From Planctomycetaceae bacterium (lineage in GTDB: Bacteria; Planctomycetota; Planctomycetia; Pirellulales; Pirellulaceae): DNA of 39,371 nt. The notes under the pieces were generated by a model, which was not told the DNA's origin, searched no databases, and saw only the letters and a program-made list of their open reading frames with translations. A program made the position numbers and the translations under genes. How positions within the stretch are numbered: position 1 is the first letter of the stretch; every line of letters begins with the position of its first letter. Below, one piece after another: positions 24,796-33,114 of the stretch. The DNA is taken from NCBI GenBank assembly GCA_005778405.1, contig SXOA01000026.1, positions 1-39,371 on the forward strand, in the 5' to 3' direction.

Positions 24796-26448
24796 ATGAC
24801 TGCCGCAGTTGAACTTCCCTTTACGACCGCGCTTCCCTTGCCGGAAGCGGACGCCTCCGGCGAATTCGCCCCACTGGCCGCCACGCTGCGCCAGACGTTC
24901 GGAACGCCCTTTTCCTTTTGGTCGCGCGGTACTGGCGAACTCTCCCACGCCGCTCTCCAGCCCGGCAGCAACGATCCTATGCGCGGACAGTTAGCGCGGG
25001 TTCTGCCCGGCAATGACCCGCAGTTCATCCAAGACGAAGACAGCGTCTTGGTGCTGGCCATTCCGCTGAGCCTTTCCACGGGAGAAGGAGTCGTGGCCAC
25101 CGCGGCGTTCGTCACCCGCGCACTTGCATCTGACGAATGCCTGGCAAGCGCTGCCCAACTCCTCAGTCTGGGTGAAGAAAAGGCTGCCCTCTGGATCAGC
25201 CACCAGACGATCTGGTCCCCCCATGCGCTCCATCGCCTGGCGCTGTCCGCGCAGGCTCAATTGGCAGCCGAAGTTCGGACCACCAAGCTCGAGTTGGAGG
25301 TCCAAAAACTATCCGAAAACCTGGCGACGACTTACGAAGAAATCTGCCTGCTCCACGGCGTGACGCAGAACCTGCGGATTTCCTCCGATGATGAGCATCT
25401 CTGCCGACTGGTTCTGGATTGGCTGCTCGATTGCTTACCGGCTCAATCCATTGCCGTGCAATTGTTGCCTGTCGCCCGTCAAGGAGAAAACACTTACAAA
25501 GCCCGCACCAAAAGCGTCCTGCTCCATTCCGGCGCTTGTCCCGTCGACAATGAACAGTTTTCAGCGCTGATCGAACGATTGCAGCTCAGCTCGGGCTGCG
25601 GGCCGCGAGTGATGAACGACCGGGCGACGACCGGAGACGGCTGGAATTTCCCCGGTGTCAAGCAGCTCATCGTAGTCTCCATTGCGGAAGGAGACCGCGT
25701 ATTCGGCTGGCTGGCGGCCTTCAATCATCGTGACGGGAAGGAATTCGGCACGGTCGAAGCCAGCTTGCTCAATTCCATCGGGGCGATGGTTGGAATTCAT
25801 GCCGGCAATCGCAATCTCTATCGTGAGCAACACGAATTTCTGGCCAGCGTGGTCCGTGCTCTCTCTTCCGCGATCGAAGCCAAGGATCCCTACACCTGCG
25901 GCCATAGCGACCGCGTGGCGCGAGTCTCGGTTCGCCTTGCCAAGGAGCTTGGCTGCGACCCGTCCACGTTGCATACGCTGTATATGGCGGGCCTGCTGCA
26001 CGATATCGGCAAAATCGGCATTGATGACGCCGTGCTCCGCAAGCCGGGCAAGCTCACGGACGACGAATACGACCAGGTCAAACAGCACCCAGAGCTGGGC
26101 TACCGCATCCTGGCCGACATTCGCCAGTTCGCCGGCGTCCTTCCCGCCGTGCTGCACCACCACGAACAGTGGGACGGCTGCGGCTATCCGTTCCAGCTTA
26201 GTGGCGACCAAACACCAAAACTCGCCCGCATTGTGGCGGTGGCCGATGCCTACGACGCCATGTCCAGCGACCGCCCCTACCGCAAGGGCATGGACCCAGC
26301 CAAGGTCGACCAAGTCCTCAGGAAAGGAGCCGGCCAGCAGTGGGATCCCGAAGTGGTCGCCGCCTTCTTTGCCGTCCGCGACGACATCACCGCCATGAGC
26401 GCCGAAGAGCGGGCCAACCTCACGCTCGACGTGCAGCAGTGGGTGTAA
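24796..26448 (+). CDS. HD-GYP domain phosphodiesterase with N-terminal GAF-like region
   Basis: This is a likely cyclic-di-GMP phosphodiesterase of 550 aa. The HD-GYP domain covers about 345-525. The metal-binding HD is at 402-403 in GLLHDIGKIGIDDAVLRKPG, with helper histidines in QHPELGYRIL and LHHHEQWDGCGYP (453-465), and DAYDAMSSDRPYRKGM follows. The GYP triplet is intact. Residues about 190-340 resemble a GAF sensor (LVLDWLLDCLPAQSIAVQLL, LLNSIGAMVGIHAGNRNLYR). A coiled coil (about 155-185) and a divergent N-terminal domain come first. No membrane helix is seen, so it should be cytoplasmic. AGGGA precedes the ATG by seven bases. The stop is followed at once by a repeat hairpin (26453-26473). 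Confidence 0.88.
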   Translation: MTAAVELPFTTALPLPEADASGEFAPLAATLRQTFGTPFSFWSRGTGELSHAALQPGSNDPMRGQLARVLPGNDPQFIQDEDSVLVLAIPLSLSTGEGVVATAAFVTRALASDECLASAAQLLSLGEEKAALWISHQTIWSPHALHRLALSAQAQLAAEVRTTKLELEVQKLSENLATTYEEICLLHGVTQNLRISSDDEHLCRLVLDWLLDCLPAQSIAVQLLPVARQGENTYKARTKSVLLHSGACPVDNEQFSALIERLQLSSGCGPRVMNDRATTGDGWNFPGVKQLIVVSIAEGDRVFGWLAAFNHRDGKEFGTVEASLLNSIGAMVGIHAGNRNLYREQHEFLASVVRALSSAIEAKDPYTCGHSDRVARVSVRLAKELGCDPSTLHTLYMAGLLHDIGKIGIDDAVLRKPGKLTDDEYDQVKQHPELGYRILADIRQFAGVLPAVLHHHEQWDGCGYPFQLSGDQTPKLARIVAVADAYDAMSSDRPYRKGMDPAKVDQVLRKGAGQQWDPEVVAAFFAVRDDITAMSAEERANLTLDVQQWV

Positions 26449-26452
26449 TTCT

Positions 26453-26488
26453 CCCTCTCCTCTTGGGAGAGGGCCAGGGTGAGGGCTA
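26453..26488. repeat. CCCTCTCC / GGAGAGGG repeat with GGGTGAGGG tail
   Basis: CCCTCTCC (26453-26460) pairs with GGAGAGGG (26466-26473), then CCAGGGTGAGGG. This is the widespread bacterial intergenic element that, translated, yields PHPGPLPRGEGE-like peptides. It lies four bases after the HD-GYP stop and may help end that message. Confidence 0.75.
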
Positions 26489-26603
26489 TTTCCCGTCACC
26501 GCTCACGATGATCTTTGCACCTCGACGGTTTCCGCACGTCGCACTAAAATGATCCCCAAGTTCGGATCAAGTGCTCGCGTCTTCTTCCCCGATGGTTGTC
26601 TGC

Positions 26604-27902
26604 ATGTCGCGCCGCGTCGTCGTCACCGGTCTGGGTCTGGTCAGCCCCTTGGGGAACTCGCCCGAAAGGCTCTGGCAAGCCCTCTCCGCCGGCCAGAGCG
26701 GCATTGGCCCACTGCAAACCATTCCTCCCGACCGACTGCCGACAAAGTTTGGCGGCGAGGCCCGCGAATTCACGGGCGCGATTGAGGATTTCGGCCCGCT
26801 CGAAAAAATGATGGGGCGGAACATCAAAAAAAGCCTCAAGATGATGTGCCGCGAAATCCAAATGGGCGTGGCCGTAGCACAACTCGCCATCACGCACTCG
26901 CGCCTGCCGCTTTTGGAGGTCGATCGGGACCGCATCGGTGTGCTCTATGGCTCCGATTACATGATGACTCAGCCGTTGGATTTTGCGGACGCGGTTCGGG
27001 CTTGTCTCACTGAGAGCGGGGAATTCGATTTCAACAATTGGGGGGACAAGTTCAAAAGCGCAGTCGACCCCCTCTGGCTCCTCAAGTATCTGCCGAACTT
27101 GCCGGCCGCGCACATCGCCATATTCAACGATTTGCATGGTCCCAATAACTCGCTCACCATGCGGGAAGCGTCGTCCAACATGGCGGTCAGCGAAGCCTAT
27201 CAGACCATCGCCCGCGGACACGCCGACGTCATGCTGGCCGGCGCTACCGGCACCCGCATCCATGTCTCGCGGACGGTCCACATCGTCACGCAGGAAGAGA
27301 TTGCCGAGGACAGCGACAACCCCGCCACCCTCAGCCGCCCTTTCGACCTGAATCGCACAGGCCAGGTCATCGGCGAAGGAGCCGGCGCGATCATGCTCGA
27401 AGAGCGGGAGTATGCGCTAGGCCGCGGCGCGACGGTTTATGGTGAAGTCATCGGCTTTGGCTCCAGCTCCGTGACGGACGCGAATGGCGTTGGCCAACTC
27501 GACCTGGCAATCCGCAACGTGCTGGCCCAAGCGCTGCGGACCAGCGGCTTGACCCCCGAGCAGGTCGGCCACATCCACGCTCACGGACTGGGGACGCACA
27601 AATCCGACGCGGCCGAGGCACAGGGTATCCGCGCCGTCTTCTCTTCCCGCCCCGATGTCCCCGTCACAGCCGCCAAAAGCTACTTCGGCAACCTCGGTGC
27701 CGGCAGCGGCCTGGTCGAAGTGATTGCCAGCATCCTTTCCCTCCAGCACGGCCGTTTGTTCCGCACGCTGAATTTCGAAACGCCCGATCCGCAGTGCCCG
27801 GTTGCGGTCGTCACCGCAGCAGATGCTGCACCCGGCGACAACTTCATCAATCTGAACATGACCCCGCAGGGGCAGGCCAGCGCGGTGGTGGTGAAGAAGT
27901 AA
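26604..27902 (+). CDS. Beta-ketoacyl-ACP synthase homologue lacking the catalytic cysteine (chain-length-factor-like)
   Basis: The 432 aa have the full thiolase fold of FabF/KAS II: MSRRVVVTGLGLVSPLG at the start, HADVMLAGATG, FDLNRTGQVIGEGAGAIMLE and SGLVEVIASILSLQ. Aligned without gaps to FabB from the active-site helix to the GxxD motif, the nucleophile cysteine falls on E188 in REASSNMAVSEA. The first histidine is kept (H327 in HAHGLGT). The second is N363 in AAKSYFGN, and the lysine K358 remains. Such a protein should not condense acyl chains by itself. It may act like the chain-length factor of type II polyketide systems, or as a decarboxylase or structural partner. The start is the canonical MSRR; an in-frame GTG at 26571 adds 11 poor residues. 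Confidence 0.82.
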   Translation: MSRRVVVTGLGLVSPLGNSPERLWQALSAGQSGIGPLQTIPPDRLPTKFGGEAREFTGAIEDFGPLEKMMGRNIKKSLKMMCREIQMGVAVAQLAITHSRLPLLEVDRDRIGVLYGSDYMMTQPLDFADAVRACLTESGEFDFNNWGDKFKSAVDPLWLLKYLPNLPAAHIAIFNDLHGPNNSLTMREASSNMAVSEAYQTIARGHADVMLAGATGTRIHVSRTVHIVTQEEIAEDSDNPATLSRPFDLNRTGQVIGEGAGAIMLEEREYALGRGATVYGEVIGFGSSSVTDANGVGQLDLAIRNVLAQALRTSGLTPEQVGHIHAHGLGTHKSDAAEAQGIRAVFSSRPDVPVTAAKSYFGNLGAGSGLVEVIASILSLQHGRLFRTLNFETPDPQCPVAVVTAADAAPGDNFINLNMTPQGQASAVVVKK

Positions 27903-27918
27903 GTATGACTGAGCCGAA

Positions 27919-29028
27919 CTAGCGTCCTTTCAGAATTTCTTTTATCTCCACCGCCCGGTGCTCCTTCGCCGACAAATAGCAAGCATCCACCAGCGCCATC
28001 GTCTTCAAATTATCCTGCCCGCCAATCTCCGGTTCGGCTTTGTCTTCTAACGCGCATAAAAGCTGGGCCATGGTGCCGATGAAGGCGTCGGGGAACCAGA
28101 CTTCTTTCCAGCGGGGGCTGAGCCAGTAGCCGGGCTGCTGGGTGGTGGTGAAGTCGAGGGTGCTGGGGGTGGGGGCGGGGTAGTCGGGCCAGCCGATGGT
28201 GCCGCGGGCGAGGCCTTCCGTCCCTTCCACCCGCCAGCGGATGGAGATGTCCTTCTGGGCCCCTTCCAGGGCCGGCCCCGCCCAGACATCGTCCCACGAG
28301 CTGCACCGCAGGCCGCTGGCGTACTCCAGGATGTAGAGGCAGATGCCGTCCTGGTGGGCGAATTTGCGGCTGGTGCGGGGGTCGGGGCGGATGCTGGCGA
28401 AGACGCGGATCGGGTCGCCGAACAGGAAGCGGAAGGCGTCGAGGTGGTGGATGGACATGATCCGAAGCGTGACCCACCCCTGCCGCTCCTGCCACGGCAT
28501 CCAGTGGGGGATGGCCCGCATGTCGATGGTGGCCAGCACCGGCTCGCCGAGCAGGCCGCGGGTGAGGAGCGATTTGCAGGCCCGGATCGACTGGTCGTAC
28601 CGCATGTTCTGGTTCACGCCGAGCGTGATTCCCGCCCGCCTAGCAAGCTGCACAATCTCCTTCGCCTCGGCATAATTCACCCCCAGCGGCTTCTGGGCCA
28701 GGATGCCGCGGACGTGCTTTTTGTGCTTCACGACCGTGCGAATCACATCGATCTGGTTATCCGGCGGCACGGCAATATCCACCACCTCCACCTCGCCGCT
28801 GGCTAGCATCTCCTCATACGTGTCATACGCCTTCATTCCATGCCGCTCCGCCACCTCGCGGGCATGCTTGGGCGTCCGCGACGCAATCGCCACCGGATTG
28901 AACCCCGCCTTCCGATACGCCACCAAATGGCAATCCGCCATGATGAATCCACTGCCGATGCAGCCGATGGGGACGGACTTGTTGCGCGGGAGACGGGGAA
29001 GGTAGTCGAGAGAGAGGTTGAGGGTCAT
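27919..29028 (-). CDS. Gfo/Idh/MocA family oxidoreductase
   Basis: This is a 369-aa NAD(P)-dependent dehydrogenase, usually of sugars or inositol-like polyols. The Rossmann start [20 protein letters not shown] gives the dinucleotide motif [26 protein letters not shown] and [18 protein letters not shown] follow, the latter carrying the conserved KP lysine. The C-terminal half has [22 protein letters not shown], the active-site HHLD region. No Tat leader is present, so it is cytoplasmic. The stop faces that of the ketoacyl-synthase gene 16 bases away. No Shine-Dalgarno is apparent. The substrate cannot be read from sequence. Confidence 0.85.
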   Translation of the reverse strand: MTLNLSLDYLPRLPRNKSVPIGCIGSGFIMADCHLVAYRKAGFNPVAIASRTPKHAREVAERHGMKAYDTYEEMLASGEVEVVDIAVPPDNQIDVIRTVVKHKKHVRGILAQKPLGVNYAEAKEIVQLARRAGITLGVNQNMRYDQSIRACKSLLTRGLLGEPVLATIDMRAIPHWMPWQERQGWVTLRIMSIHHLDAFRFLFGDPIRVFASIRPDPRTSRKFAHQDGICLYILEYASGLRCSSWDDVWAGPALEGAQKDISIRWRVEGTEGLARGTIGWPDYPAPTPSTLDFTTTQQPGYWLSPRWKEVWFPDAFIGTMAQLLCALEDKAEPEIGGQDNLKTMALVDACYLSAKEHRAVEIKEILKGR

Positions 29029-29257
29029 GGGGTAGCCATTCGAAAAAATAAGACCGATTGGGACCTGCTACTCAACTAGTTCCTCTCCGAAGGAACCATC
29101 TCATCCGGCACTGTGGAGGGATTCAACAACACAGCCATACGGACCATAAGAAAGTCCTATGGCTTTCGCACCGAATAGGGCATTGAAATCGCCCTGTTTC
29201 ACACTCTTGGCAAACTCCCTGAGTCAGAATCCCACCACAGTTTCTGCTGGGGAGGCC

Positions 29258-29287
29258 AAAAAAAACCCTGGAAGCAAGCTTCCAGGG
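29258..29287 (-). terminator. Rho-independent terminator of tRNA-Leu
   Basis: On the minus strand CCCTGGAAG-CTTG-CTTCCAGGG (29287-29266) is followed by eight T (29265-29258). The nine-base stem is perfect. It starts 14 bases after the tRNA 3' end. Confidence 0.92.
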
Positions 29288-29301
29288 CTTTGGTTTTGGA
29301 G

Positions 29302-29385
29302 TGCGGTCGACAGGGCTTGAACCTGCACGAGATTGCTCCCGCCAGCCCCTCAAGCTGGTGCGTCTGCCAATTCCGCCACGACCGC
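29302..29385 (-). tRNA. tRNA-Leu (anticodon GAG)
   Basis: The 84 bases fold as a class II tRNA. The acceptor stem is GCGGTCG/CGACCGC, and the D-arm GCGG..GGCAGACGC. The anticodon arm is CCAGC-TTGAGGG-GCTGG with anticodon GAG. A long variable arm CGGGAGCAATCTCGT follows, then T-arm GCAGG-TTCAAGC-CCTGT. The discriminator is A, as expected for leucine. CCA is not encoded. It reads CUC/CUU codons. Confidence 0.95.
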
Positions 29386-29399
29386 GATAGGCACAATTC

Positions 29400-29427
29400 A
29401 GTCTAGAACCTCCTTTTTCAGCGTCAA
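29400..29427 (-). promoter_or_regulatory. Promoter of tRNA-Leu
   Basis: TTGACG (29427-29422) and TAGACT (29405-29400) are 16 bases apart on the minus strand. The -10 box ends 14 bases before the mature tRNA, a normal distance. With the terminator this makes a single-gene unit. Confidence 0.5.
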
Positions 29428-29650
29428 GGGACCTCTCTAGTTCCAGACCGGGAAACTGCGAAGCAGGTTCGCTGTCCCTCTATCAATCCGGTATTGTGTG
29501 GCCATTTTTCTCCACGGAAAGTGCTTTATTTATCATTCCGTGCTGTTGTCCAATGATCCCCATTGGTACTGACTTCTCCACCCGATGCAGGCTTGCATTG
29601 TTGTTCAACGTCTCGTTGGTGGCCCTCGCCACGCTTAATTGGAAACTGAC

Positions 29651-30886
29651 ATGGAACATCATTTTGAGGTTATCGCCGGTCCGGACCAAAGACGTTCCTT
29701 TTCCCTGGTGGAGGGTCAAACGATGACGGTGGGGCGAGGACAGATGAGTGACACTGAGATCAACGACCCCCGCATTTCACGCGTCCATTGCCTCTTGCAA
29801 GTGGATAATGGCAATCTCCTGTTGCGGGACAACCAAAGCACTGGCGGGACGCTCCTTGCGGGGGAAAGAGTCGATCAGCGACAATTGAAGGGTGGGGACG
29901 TATTTCAGATTGGCGACTCGCAAATCCGCTACCGCCTTGGACGTCATCAGGAAGCAACCACTCTTGGCCCCACCGCACAGCTCGCGGGGGTGGCGGCCGC
30001 ACGGCCAGACGCCGCTCCATTGCACCAACTCGTGGGGGAAACGCTCGGCATCTATCGGTTGGACAAGATTATCAGCGCCGGCAATTCTGGAATGGTCTTT
30101 CTGGCAACGAATGTCCAAGACCAAACCCGCGCTGCGGTCAAGGTCCAGGCTCCCGATCTGGCAAACAGTGACGAGCAAAAGGATCGTTTCGTGCGGGCCA
30201 TGAAGACGATGCTCCCGATCCGGCATCCGAACATCGTCCCGTTGCTGCATGCGGGCAAGAACGGCCCTTACTGCTGGGCAGCGATGGAATACATCGATGG
30301 GGAAAACTTGACGAAAGTGATCGAACGGATTGGCATCGAAGGAATGTTGGATTGGCGCGAAGCCTGGCGGGCAGCAGTGCACATCGCCCGGGCTCTGCAG
30401 GAAGCTGCTGAGCACAAGATCATCCATCGCAATGTCACTCCGACCAATATCTTGCGGCGCAGAAGCGACAAGGTCTCGCTGCTGGGAGACCTGATGCTGG
30501 CGAAAGCATTAGAGGGAACACATGCCCAGCAAGTAACGCGCCCTGGCCAACTCCTGGGAGATGTCCCATACATGTCGCCGGAACGGACGCGGGAGGGAAG
30601 CGTCGTCGATTGCCGTTCGGATCTGTATGGACTGGGAGCCACTCTCTACGCGCTGCTCTCGGGGCGGCCTCCTTTTGAAAGCGACTCCCTTCCGGATTTG
30701 ATTTGTAAAGTCCGCTCCGACAAACCTGCCCAGCCCAAGGAATTCCAGCTTGCCATCGATGACAAGTTTCAAGACTGCGTCATGCAACTGCTGGCGAAGA
30801 GGCCCGAGGATCGCTTCGCCACGGCAGCGGACTTGTTGCGGGATCTCGAGCGAATCGGCCGCTACAACAACCTCAAGACGGAATAG
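29651..30886 (+). CDS. FHA-domain Ser/Thr protein kinase homologue, probable pseudokinase
   Basis: The 411 aa begin with an FHA domain (about 5-95): MTVGRGQMSDTEINDPRISR with the phosphothreonine-binding R of VGR and S-R-V-H, then DNQSTGGTLL. A kinase domain fills about 133-405. The glycine loop AGNSGMVF and the ATP lysine K164 (AAVKV) are kept. The helix-C glutamate is replaced (R182-A183). HRD reads HRN (259-261), so the catalytic Asp is Asn. The following Lys is Thr263, and DFG reads DLM (280-282). N266 and SPE (309-311) remain. It may bind ATP but should phosphorylate poorly or not at all. FHA would bind phosphothreonine, perhaps on the kinase encoded 35 bases downstream. The ATG at 29651 is preferred over a TTG at 29639. 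Confidence 0.85.
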   Translation: MEHHFEVIAGPDQRRSFSLVEGQTMTVGRGQMSDTEINDPRISRVHCLLQVDNGNLLLRDNQSTGGTLLAGERVDQRQLKGGDVFQIGDSQIRYRLGRHQEATTLGPTAQLAGVAAARPDAAPLHQLVGETLGIYRLDKIISAGNSGMVFLATNVQDQTRAAVKVQAPDLANSDEQKDRFVRAMKTMLPIRHPNIVPLLHAGKNGPYCWAAMEYIDGENLTKVIERIGIEGMLDWREAWRAAVHIARALQEAAEHKIIHRNVTPTNILRRRSDKVSLLGDLMLAKALEGTHAQQVTRPGQLLGDVPYMSPERTREGSVVDCRSDLYGLGATLYALLSGRPPFESDSLPDLICKVRSDKPAQPKEFQLAIDDKFQDCVMQLLAKRPEDRFATAADLLRDLERIGRYNNLKTE

Positions 30887-30921
30887 CCTTTCCACAGCGC
30901 TGGTGCGCAGGCGGTTCCACC

Positions 30922-32577
30922 ATGTCTCCTCCTCGTCGAGCCGAAATCGAAGCGGCCCTTCCGCTTCCGAGCTTGAGTCCGTCACCTGGGGACGCGCCGG
31001 ACCTTCAGCAGACACTGCCCCCTCGATCTTCCGAATCAACCGGCGATTTTATCGGCCTGGGTGATCGGAACGAGCGCGGCGGGTTGGTCTCGCCTCCGAC
31101 GTCCGGGGTGGATGCTCCAGCGGGCAGCCCGCGGCAGTTCGGCGACTACGAGCTGCTAGGAGAGATTGCCCGCGGTGGAATGGGAGTCGTCTACAAAGCG
31201 CGGCAACGGAAGCTCAACCGCATTGTAGCGCTCAAAATGATCCTCGGCGGGCAGCTCGCTTCCCGAGACGACGTGCAGCGGTTCTACACCGAAGCGGAGG
31301 CAGCGGCCAATCTGGAGCATCCGGGAATCGTGCCGATTTACGAAGTGGGGGAGCAGGATGGGCAACATTTTTATTCCATGGGTTTTGTCGATGGGCAGAG
31401 TCTCGCGCATCGCTTGGGTTCCGGTCCCATGCCGCCGCGGGACGCGGCTGAGTTGATGAAACAGATTGCGGAGGCAGTCGCATACGCGCATGGGCAAGGA
31501 GTGATCCACCGCGATCTGAAACCGGCCAACATCCTCCTCAGCGGCCAGGATGGGCCACACTCCAAGGAAGGATCTCAAGCGTCGGCGAGCGGCCGTGCCC
31601 CTCGGACACCCCTGACACCCAAGATTACGGATTTTGGATTGGCCAAACGTATCGACGGCACCAGCGACCTCACCAACACCGGACAGATACTAGGTACACC
31701 TAACTACATGCCCCCAGAGCAAGCTGCGGGGAAAGTTCGCGACATCCGGGAAACCGCGGACATCTACTCGTTGGGCGCGATCTTGTACGCGATGTTGAGC
31801 GGCCGACCTCCCTTTCAAGCGGATAGCCCGCTCGATGTGCTCGTGCAAGTTCTGGAAAGCGAACCGTCCTTGCCAAGCAAGCACCACCGGGGAATCCCCC
31901 GGGAGTTGGAGTGGATTTGCCTTCGCTGCCTGGAGAAACAACCGGCCCGGCGTTATGCCACAGCCAAGGATCTCGCGGATGATCTGGACCGCTTCCTTCG
32001 CAGTGAAACGGTTCTGGCCAGGCCCGCCGGCCTGGTGCAAAGGGCCCGTCGTTGGGCTCGCAAAGAACCGGCACTGGCGGCTCACCTGGTGGGAGTCCTG
32101 GCTGCAGCGACGATCTCCATCATCAAGTTTTCCATCTTTCAAAACGATCCACGATTTCATTTGACGATCATCGGGCTCTTGTCGTTGTGGGGATTGGCCT
32201 CCGTGGGATGTCAGCAGTTGCTCAATCGGGAACGGACCGCCGATTTTAGCCGATACCTATGGTCGGCTTGCGATTTGGTGTTTGTTACTTGTTTGCTGAA
32301 CTTTGTCCATGCACCGCGGGGAACGCTCTTGATTGGGTATCCGCTGCTGATTGCCGCGTCGGGGTTGTTCTTCCGAGTTCGGTTGGTGGTGTTCACCACT
32401 TGCTCGGCCTTGATCGCCTACCCTGTATTCCTGCTCTTGCAGCCCTTGGAAGCGCGGCCGGCTCATTACCCAATCATCTTTGAAGCGGTGCTGGCAATAC
32501 TCGGTTTCATCGTCGCCTATCAGGTTCAGCGAGTGCGAGTACTGAGCCAGTACTACGATCACCGGGATTTGCCGTAG
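30922..32577 (+). CDS. Active-type membrane Ser/Thr protein kinase (Hanks type, PknB-like)
   Basis: The protein is 551 aa. A Pro/Ser-rich N-terminal tail (1-72) holds several Ser/Thr that could be phosphorylated and bound by the FHA partner. The kinase domain (about 76-360) has every catalytic residue: GEIARGGMGVVYKA, K105 (VALKM), E124, HRDLKPAN (196-203, D198) and DFG (237-239). An insert of about 27 residues (207-233, Ser/Gly/Pro-rich) sits between the catalytic loop and DFG. From about 388 to 537 roughly six hydrophobic helices follow, ending in a short basic cytoplasmic tail. There is no extracellular PASTA or sensor domain. The gene follows the pseudokinase by 35 bases. AGGCGG lies seven bases before the ATG. 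Confidence 0.9.
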   Translation: MSPPRRAEIEAALPLPSLSPSPGDAPDLQQTLPPRSSESTGDFIGLGDRNERGGLVSPPTSGVDAPAGSPRQFGDYELLGEIARGGMGVVYKARQRKLNRIVALKMILGGQLASRDDVQRFYTEAEAAANLEHPGIVPIYEVGEQDGQHFYSMGFVDGQSLAHRLGSGPMPPRDAAELMKQIAEAVAYAHGQGVIHRDLKPANILLSGQDGPHSKEGSQASASGRAPRTPLTPKITDFGLAKRIDGTSDLTNTGQILGTPNYMPPEQAAGKVRDIRETADIYSLGAILYAMLSGRPPFQADSPLDVLVQVLESEPSLPSKHHRGIPRELEWICLRCLEKQPARRYATAKDLADDLDRFLRSETVLARPAGLVQRARRWARKEPALAAHLVGVLAAATISIIKFSIFQNDPRFHLTIIGLLSLWGLASVGCQQLLNRERTADFSRYLWSACDLVFVTCLLNFVHAPRGTLLIGYPLLIAASGLFFRVRLVVFTTCSALIAYPVFLLLQPLEARPAHYPIIFEAVLAILGFIVAYQVQRVRVLSQYYDHRDLP

Positions 32578-32624
32578 AAACGCGAAACGGGAGAATCTGC
32601 GGCGAAACCCGCTTCCGGCCTGGT

Positions 32625-33104
32625 CTACTGTTCCTTCGCGTGCAGGTCCGCATGCTCCTGTTCATCATGCGGCCGGTTGTCGAATCCACGGGTCGCGGCT
32701 AGCTCGATAGTGTCCACGAACTTGACATTGGCGCACTCGTCGATTTCGTCGGTGTGGCAGGCCTTGTGGTCAGGGATAAAAAATCGGATTGGGCCGCCGG
32801 CCTTCACTGTTAGCGGCTGGCCATCGAGCCGGTAGAGGACGATGGCCTTTTCGGTGACGGCGTTGAGCGGGATGCTGGCGTGGAAGTTGTCCGCGGTGGC
32901 GTGCAGATTGAGATACCTCGCTTCCACTTTGGGCTTAACGAGCGCAAGGAGTCCGGCGAGCCGCACGGCATCCCCCTTGCGGCCAGCAGCGATCTGGCTG
33001 ACATCGACAATCTGCTGCCGGGGATCCACGGCAGCGAGGTCGGCAAAGCTGAATTCGGCTGGGTACTCTACGGCGCCGGCGATTTTCAATAACACTTCGT
33101 TCAT
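32625..33104 (-). CDS. Oxidoreductase molybdopterin-binding-domain-like protein
   Basis: From the ATG at 33104 the product is 159 aa. It resembles part of the sulfite-oxidase-type Moco domain: VRLAGLLALVKPKVEARYLN, FHASIPLNAVTEKAIVLYRL, DGQPLTVKAGGPIRFFIPDH and ANVKFVDTIEL. The cysteine that holds molybdenum in the family is absent at the expected place near LNLHATADNF, and the cofactor-binding N-terminal half is missing. Moco binding is therefore doubtful. The C-terminus is rich in His, Asp and Glu (NRPHDEQEHADLHAKEQ), and HKACHTDEIDEC could bind metal. The longer frame to 33248 overlaps eutC and is rejected. It lies ten bases after eutC, so it is probably co-transcribed. Confidence 0.7.
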   Translation of the reverse strand: MNEVLLKIAGAVEYPAEFSFADLAAVDPRQQIVDVSQIAAGRKGDAVRLAGLLALVKPKVEARYLNLHATADNFHASIPLNAVTEKAIVLYRLDGQPLTVKAGGPIRFFIPDHKACHTDEIDECANVKFVDTIELAATRGFDNRPHDEQEHADLHAKEQ

Positions 33105-33114
33105 AGATTCAAGA

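Noticed and set aside
24444..25115. 223-codon minus-strand frame over the start of the HD-GYP gene
   Set aside because: No domain, low-complexity product, overlaps the start and divergent control region of a clear gene.
32625..33104. Sulfite oxidase catalytic subunit
   Set aside because: Half the domain and the molybdenum cysteine are missing; only fold-level similarity is supported.
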